Below, piece after piece: positions 27,055 through 37,386 of a DNA stretch of 39,175 bases. The stretch lies in contig CAOJVE010000005.1 in the NCBI GenBank assembly GCA_948444865.1, positions 1-39,175 on the forward strand, written 5' to 3'. Position 1 is the stretch's first letter. Each line of letters starts with the position of its first letter. The position numbers and the translations under genes are program-made. Source of the DNA: an uncultured Lachnospiraceae bacterium. GTDB lineage: Bacteria > Bacillota > Clostridia > Lachnospirales > Lachnospiraceae. The notes below the pieces were generated by a model. It was not told the DNA's origin. It ran no database searches and saw nothing but the letters and a program-made list of their open reading frames with translations.

Positions 27055-27966
27055 CTACTCTTTCTTCCACATCCTCCGAAACTCCCCCGGCGACACATCC
27101 TCTATTTTCTTAAACATCCGCGAAAAATAATTCGCGTCGTCGATCCCGCATTCCAGCGCCACCGCCTGTATGGGCAGATCGGAGAAGCGCAGCAGCCGTT
27201 TTGCCTGGGTGATGCGCAGCTGCTGGATATAGCTGTTGATGGAAATTCCGTAATTCATTTTAAAGACCCGGGTCAAATGGAATTTGTTGATATAGAAAAT
27301 CTGCGCCAGGCCATCCAGGGAGATTTTTTCCGTGTAATGCTGGTCAATGTAATCCTTTACAGACTGGATTTCGCATCTGGAGTTGGCGCGGGTCCGGGGC
27401 GAGCGGGCAGACGGATTCCAGCTTTCCTCCATCAAAAGGCACAAAAGCGCGGTGAGTTTTTCGTATATTTTCATGTCTCGGATATAGAGATCGGACGCGG
27501 CGATGGCGTGCAGTTTATCCAGAAGACTCTGATACTCCCAAGGGCGCTGGGAGGTGAAACAGGGCAGGCCGCCCCGCTGCAGATATTTATCATAAATGCC
27601 ATTCATATTGGAGCCGTAAAAGTGCGCCCATTTCAGCCGCCACAAATCGTCCGCGTCGGTCTGATGAAAATAAGGCTGGCGGCAGTCCAAAAAGGCGCAG
27701 TCGCCCTTTGTCAGAAAAAAATCTTTTTTCTCAAAATGCACCTTTCCGCTTCCTTCCAGCACCAGAAAAAATAAATAAGAATCCAGATTTTCCCGGTAGC
27801 TGGCATGGGGCTTTATGGCTTTCAGCTCCCCGATTTCCTGTAAATGAATGGTGTTGGCTTTTGCAAATGCAGACGCTGTATAGATAATACGCGCAGACTG
27901 CACCACCGGGCCGTCGTCAAACATAGATGTATTCATTAGTATAGTATAGCACATTTTTTTGGGCAT
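27055..27966 (-). CDS. AraC-family transcriptional regulator (cupin sensor + HTH_18)
   Basis: C-terminal HTH: ISLDGLAQIFYINKFHLTRVFKMNYGISINSYIQQLRITQAKRLL...IDDANYFSRMFKKIEDVSPGEFRRMW. True start may be internal (27936 or 27924). Confidence 0.9.
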   Translation of the reverse strand: MPKKMCYTILMNTSMFDDGPVVQSARIIYTASAFAKANTIHLQEIGELKAIKPHASYRENLDSYLFFLVLEGSGKVHFEKKDFFLTKGDCAFLDCRQPYFHQTDADDLWRLKWAHFYGSNMNGIYDKYLQRGGLPCFTSQRPWEYQSLLDKLHAIAASDLYIRDMKIYEKLTALLCLLMEESWNPSARSPRTRANSRCEIQSVKDYIDQHYTEKISLDGLAQIFYINKFHLTRVFKMNYGISINSYIQQLRITQAKRLLRFSDLPIQAVALECGIDDANYFSRMFKKIEDVSPGEFRRMWKKE

Positions 27967-28106
27967 AGCTATAATATTTAATTGCGGATGGCAAATAAAA
28001 AGTCAATATTATGCTATATATCCGCAAGAAGCTGCATGTATTCCGGCTATCGGAATAGCTATAATAATTGCACGATTATACAAGAAAGGGAAGCGGGTTC
28101 AAAATT
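27967..28106. promoter_or_regulatory. Divergent regulatory region araC/gmd with direct and inverted repeats
   Basis: Direct repeats ATAGCTATAATATTTAATTGC / ATAGCTATAATAATTGC; inverted TTGCGGAT...ATCCGCAA; TTCCGgctatCGGAA palindrome just before a TATAAT. Confidence 0.6.
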
Positions 28107-29159
28107 ATGAAGAAAGCGCTGATTACAGGAATCACAGGCCAGGACGGTTCATACTTGGCGGAATTTTTGCTGGAAAAACAATACGAAGTCCACGGAATTG
28201 TCCGGCGGGCCTCTATTTCCAATACAGGAAGGATTGACCATCTCCTGGAAAAAGGGGCCATTGCCCTGCATGACGGGGATTTATCGGATTCATCCTCCAT
28301 TCTGCGCATCCTCAATATTGTCCAGCCGGACGAGGTTTACAACCTGGCGGCGCAGTCCCATGTACAGGTGTCCTTCGACGCGCCGGAGTATTCCGGAGAC
28401 GTGGACGCGCTGGGGGTTCTGCGGATTCTGGAGGCCATCCGCATTCTGGGTCTTGCCAAAAAGACCCGGTTTTACCAGGCTTCCACCTCTGAGCTTTACG
28501 GGAAAGTGGAGGAAATTCCTCAGAATGAGAATACGCCGTTTCATCCGTACAGCCCCTATGCGGTGGCCAAGCAGTATGGCTACTGGATTACGAAAGAATA
28601 CCGGGAGGCTTACGGCATTTTTGCCACAAACGGCATTTTATTCAACCACGAGTCGGAGCGGCGGGGGGAAAATTTTGTCACCCGAAAGATTACCCTGGCG
28701 GCCGGGCGGATTGCCTGCGGCCTGCAGGAAAAGCTGCAGCTGGGGAACATGGATTCCCTGCGGGACTGGGGCTACGCCAAAGACTACGTGGAATGCATGT
28801 GGCTGATGCTCCAGCATGAGAAACCGGAGGACTTTGTGATTGCCACCGGCGTGCAGCACACAGTGCGGGATTTCACAGAAAAGGCATTCCGGGCCGTGGG
28901 AATCGAGCTTCGCTGGGAGGGAAAAGGCCTGGAGGAAAAAGGGATTGACAAAAAGACCGGAAAGGTCTTGGTGGAAGTCAACGAAGCCTGGTTTCGGCCC
29001 ACCGATGTGGACAATCTGCTGGGTGACCCCACAAAGGCGAAAACCGTCCTGGGCTGGAATCCCCAGAAGACCAGCTATGAACAGCTGGTGCAAATCATGG
29101 CGGATCACGATTTCAGACAGGCGAAAAGAGAAGCGGCCATGAAGCGGGCGGCGGATTAA
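28107..29159 (+). CDS. gmd: GDP-mannose 4,6-dehydratase
   Basis: [57 protein letters not shown]. Confidence 0.95.
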   Translation: MKKALITGITGQDGSYLAEFLLEKQYEVHGIVRRASISNTGRIDHLLEKGAIALHDGDLSDSSSILRILNIVQPDEVYNLAAQSHVQVSFDAPEYSGDVDALGVLRILEAIRILGLAKKTRFYQASTSELYGKVEEIPQNENTPFHPYSPYAVAKQYGYWITKEYREAYGIFATNGILFNHESERRGENFVTRKITLAAGRIACGLQEKLQLGNMDSLRDWGYAKDYVECMWLMLQHEKPEDFVIATGVQHTVRDFTEKAFRAVGIELRWEGKGLEEKGIDKKTGKVLVEVNEAWFRPTDVDNLLGDPTKAKTVLGWNPQKTSYEQLVQIMADHDFRQAKREAAMKRAAD

Positions 29160-29171
29160 ACGGGGGAAGCG

Positions 29172-30113
29172 ATGGAGAGAGAAGGAAAAATATATGTGGC
29201 AGGGCACAGGGGCATGGTGGGTTCCGCCATCGTCCGCGCCCTGGAGAAAAAAGGCTATGCGAATATTATAACGAAGACCCATCAGGAATTAAATTTGTGC
29301 AGGCAGCAGGAAGTAGAGGATTTCTTTGCCGAAGAAAAACCGGATTATGTATTTCTGGCGGCGGCCAAAGTGGGGGGCATCGTGGCCAACCAGGAAGCGC
29401 TGGCGGATTTTATGTACGAGAACGCCACGCTGGAGATGAACGTGATTCATTCCGCCTGGCAAAACGGCTGCAAAAAGCTTTTGTTCCTGGGCTCGTCCTG
29501 TATTTATCCCCGGATGGCGCCCCAGCCGATGAAAGAGTCCTGCCTGCTCACATCCGAACTGGAGCAGACCAACGAGGCCTATGCGCTGGCGAAAATCGCT
29601 GGGCTGAAATACTGTGAGTATCTGAATCGCCAGTACGGCACAGACTATATATCGGCCATGCCCACCAATTTATACGGACCAAATGACAATTACCATCCCA
29701 CCCACAGCCATGTGCTGCCGGCCTTGATCCGCCGGTTCCACGAGGCTAAGGAAAGCGGCGCAAAAGAAGTGACCTGCTGGGGAACCGGCAAGCCGCTGCG
29801 GGAATTTCTCTATGTGGACGATCTGGCGGACGCCTGCGTGTTTCTGATGAATCGTTATTCCGGCGATGAGACGGTGAACGTGGGCACGGGAAAGGAACTG
29901 ACCATCCGGGAACTGACGGAACTGACGGCAAAAGTAATCGGATATGGGGGAAAGATTTTGTGGGACGAGACAAAGCCCGACGGCACGCCCCGGAAGCTTC
30001 TGGACGTGTCCAAGCTGGAAAAACTGGGCTGGAAGTACAGCACCGAGCTGGAAGACGGCATCCGGCTGGCTTACGAGGATTTCCTCCATAATCCCATGAG
30101 GGCGCAGCGATGA
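29172..30113 (+). CDS. fcl: GDP-L-fucose synthase
   Basis: [61 protein letters not shown]. Confidence 0.95.
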   Translation: MEREGKIYVAGHRGMVGSAIVRALEKKGYANIITKTHQELNLCRQQEVEDFFAEEKPDYVFLAAAKVGGIVANQEALADFMYENATLEMNVIHSAWQNGCKKLLFLGSSCIYPRMAPQPMKESCLLTSELEQTNEAYALAKIAGLKYCEYLNRQYGTDYISAMPTNLYGPNDNYHPTHSHVLPALIRRFHEAKESGAKEVTCWGTGKPLREFLYVDDLADACVFLMNRYSGDETVNVGTGKELTIRELTELTAKVIGYGGKILWDETKPDGTPRKLLDVSKLEKLGWKYSTELEDGIRLAYEDFLHNPMRAQR

Positions 30114-31426
30114 ATATTATATTATTGTCCGGCGGGTCGGGAAAGCGTCTGTGGCCGCTGTCCAACGACATCCGCTCCAAACAATTTATCAAGATATTTA
30201 AAAGAGAAGACGGAACCTACGAATCGATGGTGCAGCGGGTTTACCGCCAAATCCGCAGGGCCGTTTTGGGCGCCACCGTCACCATCGCCACGTCCAGGAC
30301 CCAGGTTTCGGCCATCCGCAATCAGCTGGGTGAGGACGTGAATATTTGCGTGGAGCCTTGCAGGCGGGACACATTTCCCGCCATTGCCCTTGCCGCCTCC
30401 TATCTGCGGGACGTCAAAGGCGTGGCAGAGGAGGAGCCGGCGGTGGTTTGCCCCGTGGACCCTTACGTGGACGAAGAATACTTTGAAGCCATCGCCCGGC
30501 TGGGAGACCTGGCTGTTTCAAAGGACGTTCATCTTGCGCTCATCGGCATCGAGCCAACGTACCCCAGTGAGAAATACGGATACATCATCCCGGGCGATAC
30601 GGGGGATATAAGCGCTGTGGAGGCGTTCAAAGAAAAGCCGGACAAGGATTTGGCCGAAGAATATATAGCGAAAGGGGCCCTGTGGAACGGCGGCGTGTTC
30701 GGCTTTAAGCTTCAGTATCTTCTGGAAAAAACACAGGAGCTGACCGGATTTTCCTCTTACGAAGATTTGCTGCAGCAGTACGAAGGCCTGGAGAAAATCA
30801 GCTTTGACTATGCGGTGGCGGAGAAAGAAGACCGCATCCAGGTCATGCGTTTCCGGGGAAAATGGAAAGACCTGGGCACCTGGAACACGCTGACGGAGGC
30901 CATGGACGAGCGTACCGTGGGCCAGGCCCTCTTAAACGAGACTTGCGAAAACCTTCATGTCATCAACGAACTGAACGTGCCCATTGTGTGCATGGGCCTT
31001 ACAAACGCGGTGGTGGCCGCCAGCGCGGAGGGCATTCTGGTGTCGGACAAGGAGCAGTCCAGCTACATCAAGCCCTACGTAGACAGAATAGATCAGCAGG
31101 TGATGTTCGCGGAAAAATCCTGGGGAAGCTTCCAGGTAATGGACGTGGAAGAAACTAGCATGACGATCAAAATCACTCTGAATCCGGGGCACGGGATGAA
31201 TTACCACAGCCACGAGCGCAGGGACGAGGTGTGGACTGTTCTTTCCGGACGGGGCAAAACCATCGTGGACGGCATGGAGCAGCCGGTGCAGCCGGGGGAT
31301 GTCATTACCATAGAAGCGGGCTGCCGCCACACGATTATCGCCGAGACGGAGCTGAAAGTCATCGAAGTGCAGCTGGGCCGGGAGATTAGCGTACATGATA
31401 AGAAAAAATACAAGCTGGACCGCTAA
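30110..31426 (+). CDS. manC: Mannose-1-phosphate guanylyltransferase with C-terminal cupin (type II PMI/GMP-like)
   Basis: [34 protein letters not shown]-terminal cupin [22 protein letters not shown]. Confidence 0.93.
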   Translation: MNIILLSGGSGKRLWPLSNDIRSKQFIKIFKREDGTYESMVQRVYRQIRRAVLGATVTIATSRTQVSAIRNQLGEDVNICVEPCRRDTFPAIALAASYLRDVKGVAEEEPAVVCPVDPYVDEEYFEAIARLGDLAVSKDVHLALIGIEPTYPSEKYGYIIPGDTGDISAVEAFKEKPDKDLAEEYIAKGALWNGGVFGFKLQYLLEKTQELTGFSSYEDLLQQYEGLEKISFDYAVAEKEDRIQVMRFRGKWKDLGTWNTLTEAMDERTVGQALLNETCENLHVINELNVPIVCMGLTNAVVAASAEGILVSDKEQSSYIKPYVDRIDQQVMFAEKSWGSFQVMDVEETSMTIKITLNPGHGMNYHSHERRDEVWTVLSGRGKTIVDGMEQPVQPGDVITIEAGCRHTIIAETELKVIEVQLGREISVHDKKKYKLDR

Positions 31427-32402
31427 GCCCTTTTTGCTGAAGCCGGCGGGAAAAGATTACCTGTGGGGCGGAACCCGCTTAAACGACGATTTCCGAAAAG
31501 ACATCCCCCTGTCGCCCCTGGCGGAAACCTGGGAGTGCTCCACCCACCCCGACGGCCTGAGCCTGGTGGCTTCAGGGGAACACGCCGGCAAAACCTTAAA
31601 ACAAACGCTGGATGAACACCCGGAATATCTGGGTGAGCATCCCTCCCATCCGGGCGGACTTCCCATTCTGATAAAATTTATAGACGCCAAAGAAGACCTG
31701 TCCATACAGGTGCACCCCGACGACGCCTACGCGGCGGCAAACGAGAACGGCTCCCTGGGGAAAACGGAAATGTGGTATGTGCTGGATGCGGAGGAGGACA
31801 CGCAGATTTCCTACGGATTCAGCCACGACATCACCCGGGAAGCGCTGGAGAAAAGCCTGCGGGAAGGCAGTGTGGAGAAATACCTGCAGAAAGTCAAAGC
31901 CGAAAAAGACGACGTGTTTTTCATCAAAGCCGGCGCCGTCCACGGGCTGGGCGCCGGCGCCCTGGTGGCGGAAATCCAGGAATGCTCCAACATTACCTAC
32001 CGAATGTATGATTATGGCCGGTTGGATAAAGACGGGAAACCCCGGCAGCTTCATATAGAAAAAGCGGCGGACGTGGCCAGTCTCTTTGGCAGCGATAAAC
32101 CCCGGCAGCCCATGCGGACGTTAAAATACAAAAAAGGCAGCGCCCTGGAACTGCTGTGCCGATGCAAATATTTCCAGGCAGAGCGGATGCTTCTCAACAC
32201 CGAGCATTGCCGGGAAATGGTGGATTACCGTACAAAGGAGAACTCCTTTCAGGTCTTGCTGTGCCTGAAAGGCTGCGGAAGCCTGTTTATGGAAAAGGGC
32301 GGGCATCTGAATTTCTTCAAAGGGGACTGCATCTTCGCGCCGGCCAGATCCGTGCCGGTGAAACTGCATGGCTGCGCACAGCTTCTGTTAGTCAGCTGTT
32401 AG
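31395..32402 (+). CDS. manA: Mannose-6-phosphate isomerase, class I
   Basis: LKPAGKDYLWGGTRL, ETWECSTHPDG, IQVHPDD, KTEMWYVLDA; overlaps manC by 32 nt. Confidence 0.92.
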   Translation: MIRKNTSWTAKPFLLKPAGKDYLWGGTRLNDDFRKDIPLSPLAETWECSTHPDGLSLVASGEHAGKTLKQTLDEHPEYLGEHPSHPGGLPILIKFIDAKEDLSIQVHPDDAYAAANENGSLGKTEMWYVLDAEEDTQISYGFSHDITREALEKSLREGSVEKYLQKVKAEKDDVFFIKAGAVHGLGAGALVAEIQECSNITYRMYDYGRLDKDGKPRQLHIEKAADVASLFGSDKPRQPMRTLKYKKGSALELLCRCKYFQAERMLLNTEHCREMVDYRTKENSFQVLLCLKGCGSLFMEKGGHLNFFKGDCIFAPARSVPVKLHGCAQLLLVSC

Positions 32403-32431
32403 AGAATTAAGCTGTTTCTGAAAATTAACTA

Positions 32432-32460
32432 TGGAAAAGTCAACGAAAGTATTGTATAAT
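32432..32460 (+). promoter_or_regulatory. Putative internal promoter in the polysaccharide locus
   Basis: TGGAAA - 17 bp - TATAAT (32455-32460). Confidence 0.5.
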
Positions 32461-32488
32461 GAAATCGCTTTGATTATTTATAACAGCA

Positions 32489-32542
32489 GGGTGTGTTTGG
32501 AATCTGGAAAGAAAGTTTCTGTAATTGGCACACTCATTTTTT
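32489..32542 (+). terminator. Terminator/attenuator-like hairpin in the leader of the O-antigen ligase-like gene
   Basis: GGGTGTG ... CACACTC outer stem (one G-U pair), inner GAAA/TTTC, then ATTTTTT. Confidence 0.55.
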
Positions 32543-32563
32543 CGTATAAAAGGAGAGGTTGAA

Positions 32564-34168
32564 ATGGCGCAGACAAATAAGACAAAAGAACCGAAGAAAG
32601 ATATCCAGCAGGAGACGCTGCCGGAGACAGTCATGATCGGTGGAGTGGCGGTTTTTATATTTGCGATTTTCGCGCTTTATCCGCTTTACTTTCAGGATAA
32701 ATATGCCAATATGGGAAGCGCAAAATATGACTTTTTCAAGACGGCGTACACGGTTTTCATACCAGTCATGCTGCTGGCGTGCGCGTGCTATCTGTTTCTG
32801 AAGCGCAAAGAGCTGTCCATCAAGAAGATCTGCCAGGAAATGTTATTGACAGACTGGTTTGTGCTGGCCTATATTATTGTGTGTTGGATATCCTACGGAC
32901 TGTCGGATTACAGGGACGCCGCCTTTTGGGGGTATGACGGCTGGTTTATGGGCGTGATGACCCAGACCATTTTTGTGCTTTTGTATTTCTTCGTGTCCCG
33001 GTGGTTTTTGTGGCACTGGAGTTATTGGTGGTTCATCGCGGTCCCGTCCGCGGCGGTTTTCCTGCTGGGGATTCTGCACCGCTTCAATATAGATCCTCTG
33101 GGAATGTACGAGGGGATAACTGACGAGGCTACGAAGGTTCTGTTCCTGTCTACACTGGGACAGGCCACCTGGTATTCCAGCTATCTGTGTATCGCCCTGC
33201 CCATCGGCATGGCTTGTTACTGGTATAAAAGAGAAGTGAAATGGTCCGCGCTTTGGGGCGTGTTTCTGGCGATCGCCTTTGCGTCGGTGGTAACGCAGAA
33301 CAGCGATAGTGCGTTCATGGCTCTAGGTGGAAGCTTTTTGGTTCTTTTCTGGCTTTCCTTTGAATCCAATGAGTATTTTATGCGGTTCTGGGAGCTGGTG
33401 GTTTTGTGCCTGGCCTCTTTTAAAGTGATTGGGGTTCTGCAGAAAATTTTTGAAGCGCGCACCGTGAAGCTGGAAGGGCTGTCCACATTCTGTTCGCAGA
33501 GCACAGCAACCTGGATTTTGCTGGCAGTTGCGGTCGTAATCTATGCCGCTTTGTATTTTGTAAATACAAAAGGAAAGATGGATATACAGAAATTCCGCAT
33601 GGTTCGGAACATCCTGTATATTTTAATTCCGGTCGGCATTGTTGCGGTGATTGTTTGTATTTATCTGGTGACGACGGGTAAGATAACGGGCACATTTTTA
33701 AATAATATTGGTTATTTTAACTTTAATGAATCCTGGGGAAATGCCCGTGGATTCACCTGGAAATTCACCATGCGCATGTTTGGGGATTACGGATTTAAGG
33801 ATAAGCTATTCGGCTGCGGCCCGGATGCCTATGCCAGCGCGGCCTATGCCTACGACGCGGCCAGCTTGCAGGGATTTTGGGGAAATGCCGTGTTGGCCTG
33901 TGCCCACAATGAGTGGATGAACTGCCTGGTGGATATGGGGATTTTTGGTCTGGTTACATACCTGGGCAGCTTTGTGACCGCGTTTCTTGTGTTTATGAAA
34001 AACTGGAAATGCCATCCGTTTATGGTGGGTGGAGCTGTTGCGCTGGTGTCTTACTTCCTGCATAATTTCTTCTGTTATCAGCAGATTATTTGTACGCCGA
34101 TTATATTCGTGGCAATGGGCATTGGCGTAGCGCTGCTGCGGAGAAAAGATGAATACGTGGAAGAGTGA
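32564..34168 (+). CDS. Polytopic membrane protein, O-antigen ligase/polymerase (Wzy-like)
   Basis: About 10+ hydrophobic segments; HNEWMNCLVDMGIFGLVTYLG is a Wzy_C/O-antigen ligase-like motif. ATG 32564 with AGGAGAGG RBS (ORF track 32525). Confidence 0.75.
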   Translation: MAQTNKTKEPKKDIQQETLPETVMIGGVAVFIFAIFALYPLYFQDKYANMGSAKYDFFKTAYTVFIPVMLLACACYLFLKRKELSIKKICQEMLLTDWFVLAYIIVCWISYGLSDYRDAAFWGYDGWFMGVMTQTIFVLLYFFVSRWFLWHWSYWWFIAVPSAAVFLLGILHRFNIDPLGMYEGITDEATKVLFLSTLGQATWYSSYLCIALPIGMACYWYKREVKWSALWGVFLAIAFASVVTQNSDSAFMALGGSFLVLFWLSFESNEYFMRFWELVVLCLASFKVIGVLQKIFEARTVKLEGLSTFCSQSTATWILLAVAVVIYAALYFVNTKGKMDIQKFRMVRNILYILIPVGIVAVIVCIYLVTTGKITGTFLNNIGYFNFNESWGNARGFTWKFTMRMFGDYGFKDKLFGCGPDAYASAAYAYDAASLQGFWGNAVLACAHNEWMNCLVDMGIFGLVTYLGSFVTAFLVFMKNWKCHPFMVGGAVALVSYFLHNFFCYQQIICTPIIFVAMGIGVALLRRKDEYVEE

Positions 34169-34208
34169 AGAGCAAACTTTTAATTTTAGAAAGATAGAAC
34201 GGTTATAA

Positions 34209-34997
34209 ATGAATGCGCAGGAAAAGGGCGGGACATACAAACGGAAAATAGATAAAACGCAGATACCGGTTTGTAATATCTTAAGCGTGGACATTGCCGC
34301 CGTAAATATGGACTGGCTGCTGGAATTTACAGAAAAACATATCCGGGCTTTGTCTGGTGATTATCTGTGTGTGTCAAACGTGCATACAACCGTTACGGCT
34401 TACGAGGACGAGGAATACCGTGCCGTTCAAAATGGCGGCGTCATGGCCATTCCAGACGGCGGCCCGCTGTCCGCCGTAGGGCGCAGGCGGGGTTGTGCGC
34501 AGATGGAAAGAATCACAGGTCCAGATTATATGGCCCGGATTCTGGAAATTTCTGCCGAAAAGGGTTACAGGCATTATTTTTATGGATCAACACAGAAAAC
34601 GCTGGACAAACTGCGGCAGCGTTTAGTAAAAGATTATCCGGGAATACAGATTGTGGGAATGTTCAGTCCGCCATTTCGCCCGATGACGGAGGAAGAGGAT
34701 CTAGCTTTTGTTGAAAAAGTCAACGAAGGAAAGCCGGATTTTCTGTGGGTTGCGCTGGGAGCGCCAAAACAGGAAAAGTGGATGGCGGCCCATCAGGGAG
34801 CTGTCTGTGGATTGATGGTGGGCGTGGGCGCCGGTTTTGATTATTTCGCAGGAAATATTAAGCGGGCGCCAAGGTGGATGCAGCGACTGAATCTGGAATG
34901 GCTGTATCGCCTGATGCAGGAACCGGGCCGGCTGTTTAAACGATATTGGCATACGAATCTGAAATTTATCTGGGAAGCTGTACTGAAGGGAAAATAA
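34209..34997 (+). CDS. WecG/TagA/CpsF family glycosyltransferase (GT26)
   Basis: SNVHTTVTAYEDEEYR, PDGGPLSAVGRRRG, YGSTQKTLDKL, LWVALGAPKQEKWM, GVGAGFDYFAGNIKRAPRWMQRLNLEWLYRL. Confidence 0.93.
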   Translation: MNAQEKGGTYKRKIDKTQIPVCNILSVDIAAVNMDWLLEFTEKHIRALSGDYLCVSNVHTTVTAYEDEEYRAVQNGGVMAIPDGGPLSAVGRRRGCAQMERITGPDYMARILEISAEKGYRHYFYGSTQKTLDKLRQRLVKDYPGIQIVGMFSPPFRPMTEEEDLAFVEKVNEGKPDFLWVALGAPKQEKWMAAHQGAVCGLMVGVGAGFDYFAGNIKRAPRWMQRLNLEWLYRLMQEPGRLFKRYWHTNLKFIWEAVLKGK

Positions 34998-34998
34998 A

Positions 34999-36186
34999 TT
35001 GCGAAGTGACGGATATAAGCCAAATGTGCTGATTGTACACAACTATTACCAAATCCCGGGCGGCGAGGACACAGTGGTCGCCAATGAAAAGCGGATGCTG
35101 GAAAAGCATGGCCACAAAGTCATCCTGTATACCAGGAGCAATCTGAAGTTAAAAGAGCTTTCCAAGATACAGAAACTGTTGCTGCCATTTACCACAATCT
35201 TTAACAGGCGAACCTATAAAGATATAAAACGGATCATCCAAGATCAGAAAATAGACATTGTTCATGTGCATAATACATTAAATCTGGTCAGCCCTTCGGT
35301 GTATTATGCGGCGATTGCCTGCCATGTGCCGTTGGTGCAGACCATTCACAATTTCCGTCTGCTGTGTCCGGGCGCCACTTTTTACCGTGATGGGCATATT
35401 TGTGAGGATTGTCTGGAAAAAGGGCTTTTTTGCGCGGTTAAGCATGGGTGTTACAGGGAAAGCCGCCTGCAGACGTTGGCGTGTGTGATCAATGCCAAAT
35501 TTCATCGAATGACGGGAATCTACAAGAAGTTAAATTATATCTGTCTGACGGAATTTAATAAAGAAAAATTATTGTCTTTTAAACAAATTTCTCCGGAAAG
35601 GGTATTTGTAAAGCCAAACTTTGTCGAAAGTATAAACGGCGAGATTGTTCCACCGGAAAAAAGGGCGGATCAATTTATATTTGTAGGACGTCTGGAAAAG
35701 TTAAAAGGCGTGGATGTTCTGCTTCGGGCCTGGAAGATGATGGGGGATTCGGCTCCAAAGCTGCTGCTCTGCGGAAACGGGCCTATGGAGCAGCGGTGTC
35801 GGGAGTATATCGCCAAGAACGGATTGGAATCCGTTGAGATGATGGGATTTGTTCCGAATGAGAGGGTTAGGGAGATGGTTGCTAACTCAAAAGCGCTTAT
35901 ATTGCCAACACAGTGTTATGAAGGATTTCCCATGACGATCGCGGAGGCTTTCGCGGTGGGGACGCCGGTGATTGCTTCGGATTTGGGAAATGCGGGGAGC
36001 TTGGTGGAAGAGGGAGTGACGGGGTGTAAATTTGCTGCTGATTCACCAGAGGAATTGAAGCGGGCGGTTGTTCGGTTAAAAGGATATTTGGATTTATATA
36101 GGACTATTGAGAATCAATGTACAGAAAAATATATGGAAGAGCAGAACTATGAATCATTGATGAGCGTGTATTGGGAGACTGATTAA
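34999..36186 (+). CDS. Glycosyltransferase family 4 protein
   Basis: HNYYQIPGGEDTVVANE; VHVHNTLNLVSPSVY; QTIHNFRLLCPGATFYRDGHICEDC; C-terminal EGFPMTIAEAFAVGTPVIASD. Confidence 0.92.
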   Translation: MRSDGYKPNVLIVHNYYQIPGGEDTVVANEKRMLEKHGHKVILYTRSNLKLKELSKIQKLLLPFTTIFNRRTYKDIKRIIQDQKIDIVHVHNTLNLVSPSVYYAAIACHVPLVQTIHNFRLLCPGATFYRDGHICEDCLEKGLFCAVKHGCYRESRLQTLACVINAKFHRMTGIYKKLNYICLTEFNKEKLLSFKQISPERVFVKPNFVESINGEIVPPEKRADQFIFVGRLEKLKGVDVLLRAWKMMGDSAPKLLLCGNGPMEQRCREYIAKNGLESVEMMGFVPNERVREMVANSKALILPTQCYEGFPMTIAEAFAVGTPVIASDLGNAGSLVEEGVTGCKFAADSPEELKRAVVRLKGYLDLYRTIENQCTEKYMEEQNYESLMSVYWETD

Positions 36187-36203
36187 CTCTTAGAGTAGGT
36201 TGA

Positions 36204-37352
36204 GTGAAATTTAATTTGGAAAAGGATGAGGTGTATATGGCAAATAAGGTGGTTATAGTAACAAATATTCCGGCTCCTTATAGAGTGGATTTGTTTTATT
36301 ATATGCAGACTCATTTTTCAGAATATGAATTTCATGTCATATATACAAGTAAAACAGAAGATAATCGTCAGTGGTTTTTGGATAGAGGTAAACTTATAAA
36401 TTCTATTATTTTGCATTCAAAAGTAATAAAAATGAAAGGAAAACTGGATAATCGCTATATTCATTTGCCAATTAATATAATGACGTGTTTAAACAAAATT
36501 TCTCCCGATATTGTGATTGCATTTGAGTATAATTTGGCGGCTCTTCAATGTTTGCTCTGGTGTAAAATTCAAAATAAAAGCTTTATTCATCTGACAGATG
36601 GAACGTTATATTCAGAACGAAACATTGGCAAAATACAAAAGCTTGCTAGAAAGGTTATTATAAAAAACGCAGACGCATTCATAGCTAGTAGCTCAAAGGC
36701 AAAAGAAAAACTGATGGCGTGGGGCGCTAGTGAAAAAGAGATTTTTACCAGTCTTTTGACGGTGGATGTAAGTCAATTTGAAAAAATGGAGAAAGAAGTT
36801 TGTCCAGGACGTATACTTTATGTGGGAAGTATGATTAAAAGGAAAGGACTGGATTTGTTAATTAAAGCGCTTTCTTATTTGGATATAGAATATAATTTGC
36901 GTATAGTTGGCAATGGGACTGAAGATGAAATATCTTTTTTGAAAAAAAATGCGAAAAAGAATAATGTATACGATAAAATTACTTGGTGTGGTTTTAAAAC
37001 AGGAGATTCCCTTATAGACGAATATAGACAGGCGCAAATATTTGTTTTACCAACTAGGGAAGATTGTTTTGGATTGGTTTTGCTTGAAGCGTTTTGTGCA
37101 AAACTTCCAATTGTTTCATCGAAATATGCGGATGGGATATATGATATTGTGGTTGATGGAAGCAATGGCTATATTGTTGATCCATTTAATAGTAAAGAAT
37201 TTGGAAGAAAGTTACAAAATGCATTAATTGATAAAGATATTACTAGATGTGCAGAAAAGATATCTTTTGACAAATTTAAATTTGAAAGGGTATCTGAAGG
37301 CTATATTCAAGCGTTAGGGTTTGTTAATACAAGAAAAAATGGTTGTAAATAA
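36204..37352 (+). CDS. Glycosyltransferase family 4-like protein
   Basis: IPAPYRVDLFYYM; VGSMIKRKGLDLLIKAL; PTREDCFGLVLLEAFCAKLPIVSSKYADG. Confidence 0.88.
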   Translation: MKFNLEKDEVYMANKVVIVTNIPAPYRVDLFYYMQTHFSEYEFHVIYTSKTEDNRQWFLDRGKLINSIILHSKVIKMKGKLDNRYIHLPINIMTCLNKISPDIVIAFEYNLAALQCLLWCKIQNKSFIHLTDGTLYSERNIGKIQKLARKVIIKNADAFIASSSKAKEKLMAWGASEKEIFTSLLTVDVSQFEKMEKEVCPGRILYVGSMIKRKGLDLLIKALSYLDIEYNLRIVGNGTEDEISFLKKNAKKNNVYDKITWCGFKTGDSLIDEYRQAQIFVLPTREDCFGLVLLEAFCAKLPIVSSKYADGIYDIVVDGSNGYIVDPFNSKEFGRKLQNALIDKDITRCAEKISFDKFKFERVSEGYIQALGFVNTRKNGCK

Positions 37353-37386
37353 TTTATTATCTGTTCCATTAGAAAGGTTTAAAGAG

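Noticed and set aside
27959-28237. 92-aa plus-strand ORF in the araC-gmd intergenic region
   Set aside because: Overlaps the regulatory repeats and gmd start in another frame; no domain; gmd ATG at 28107 is clearly preferred.
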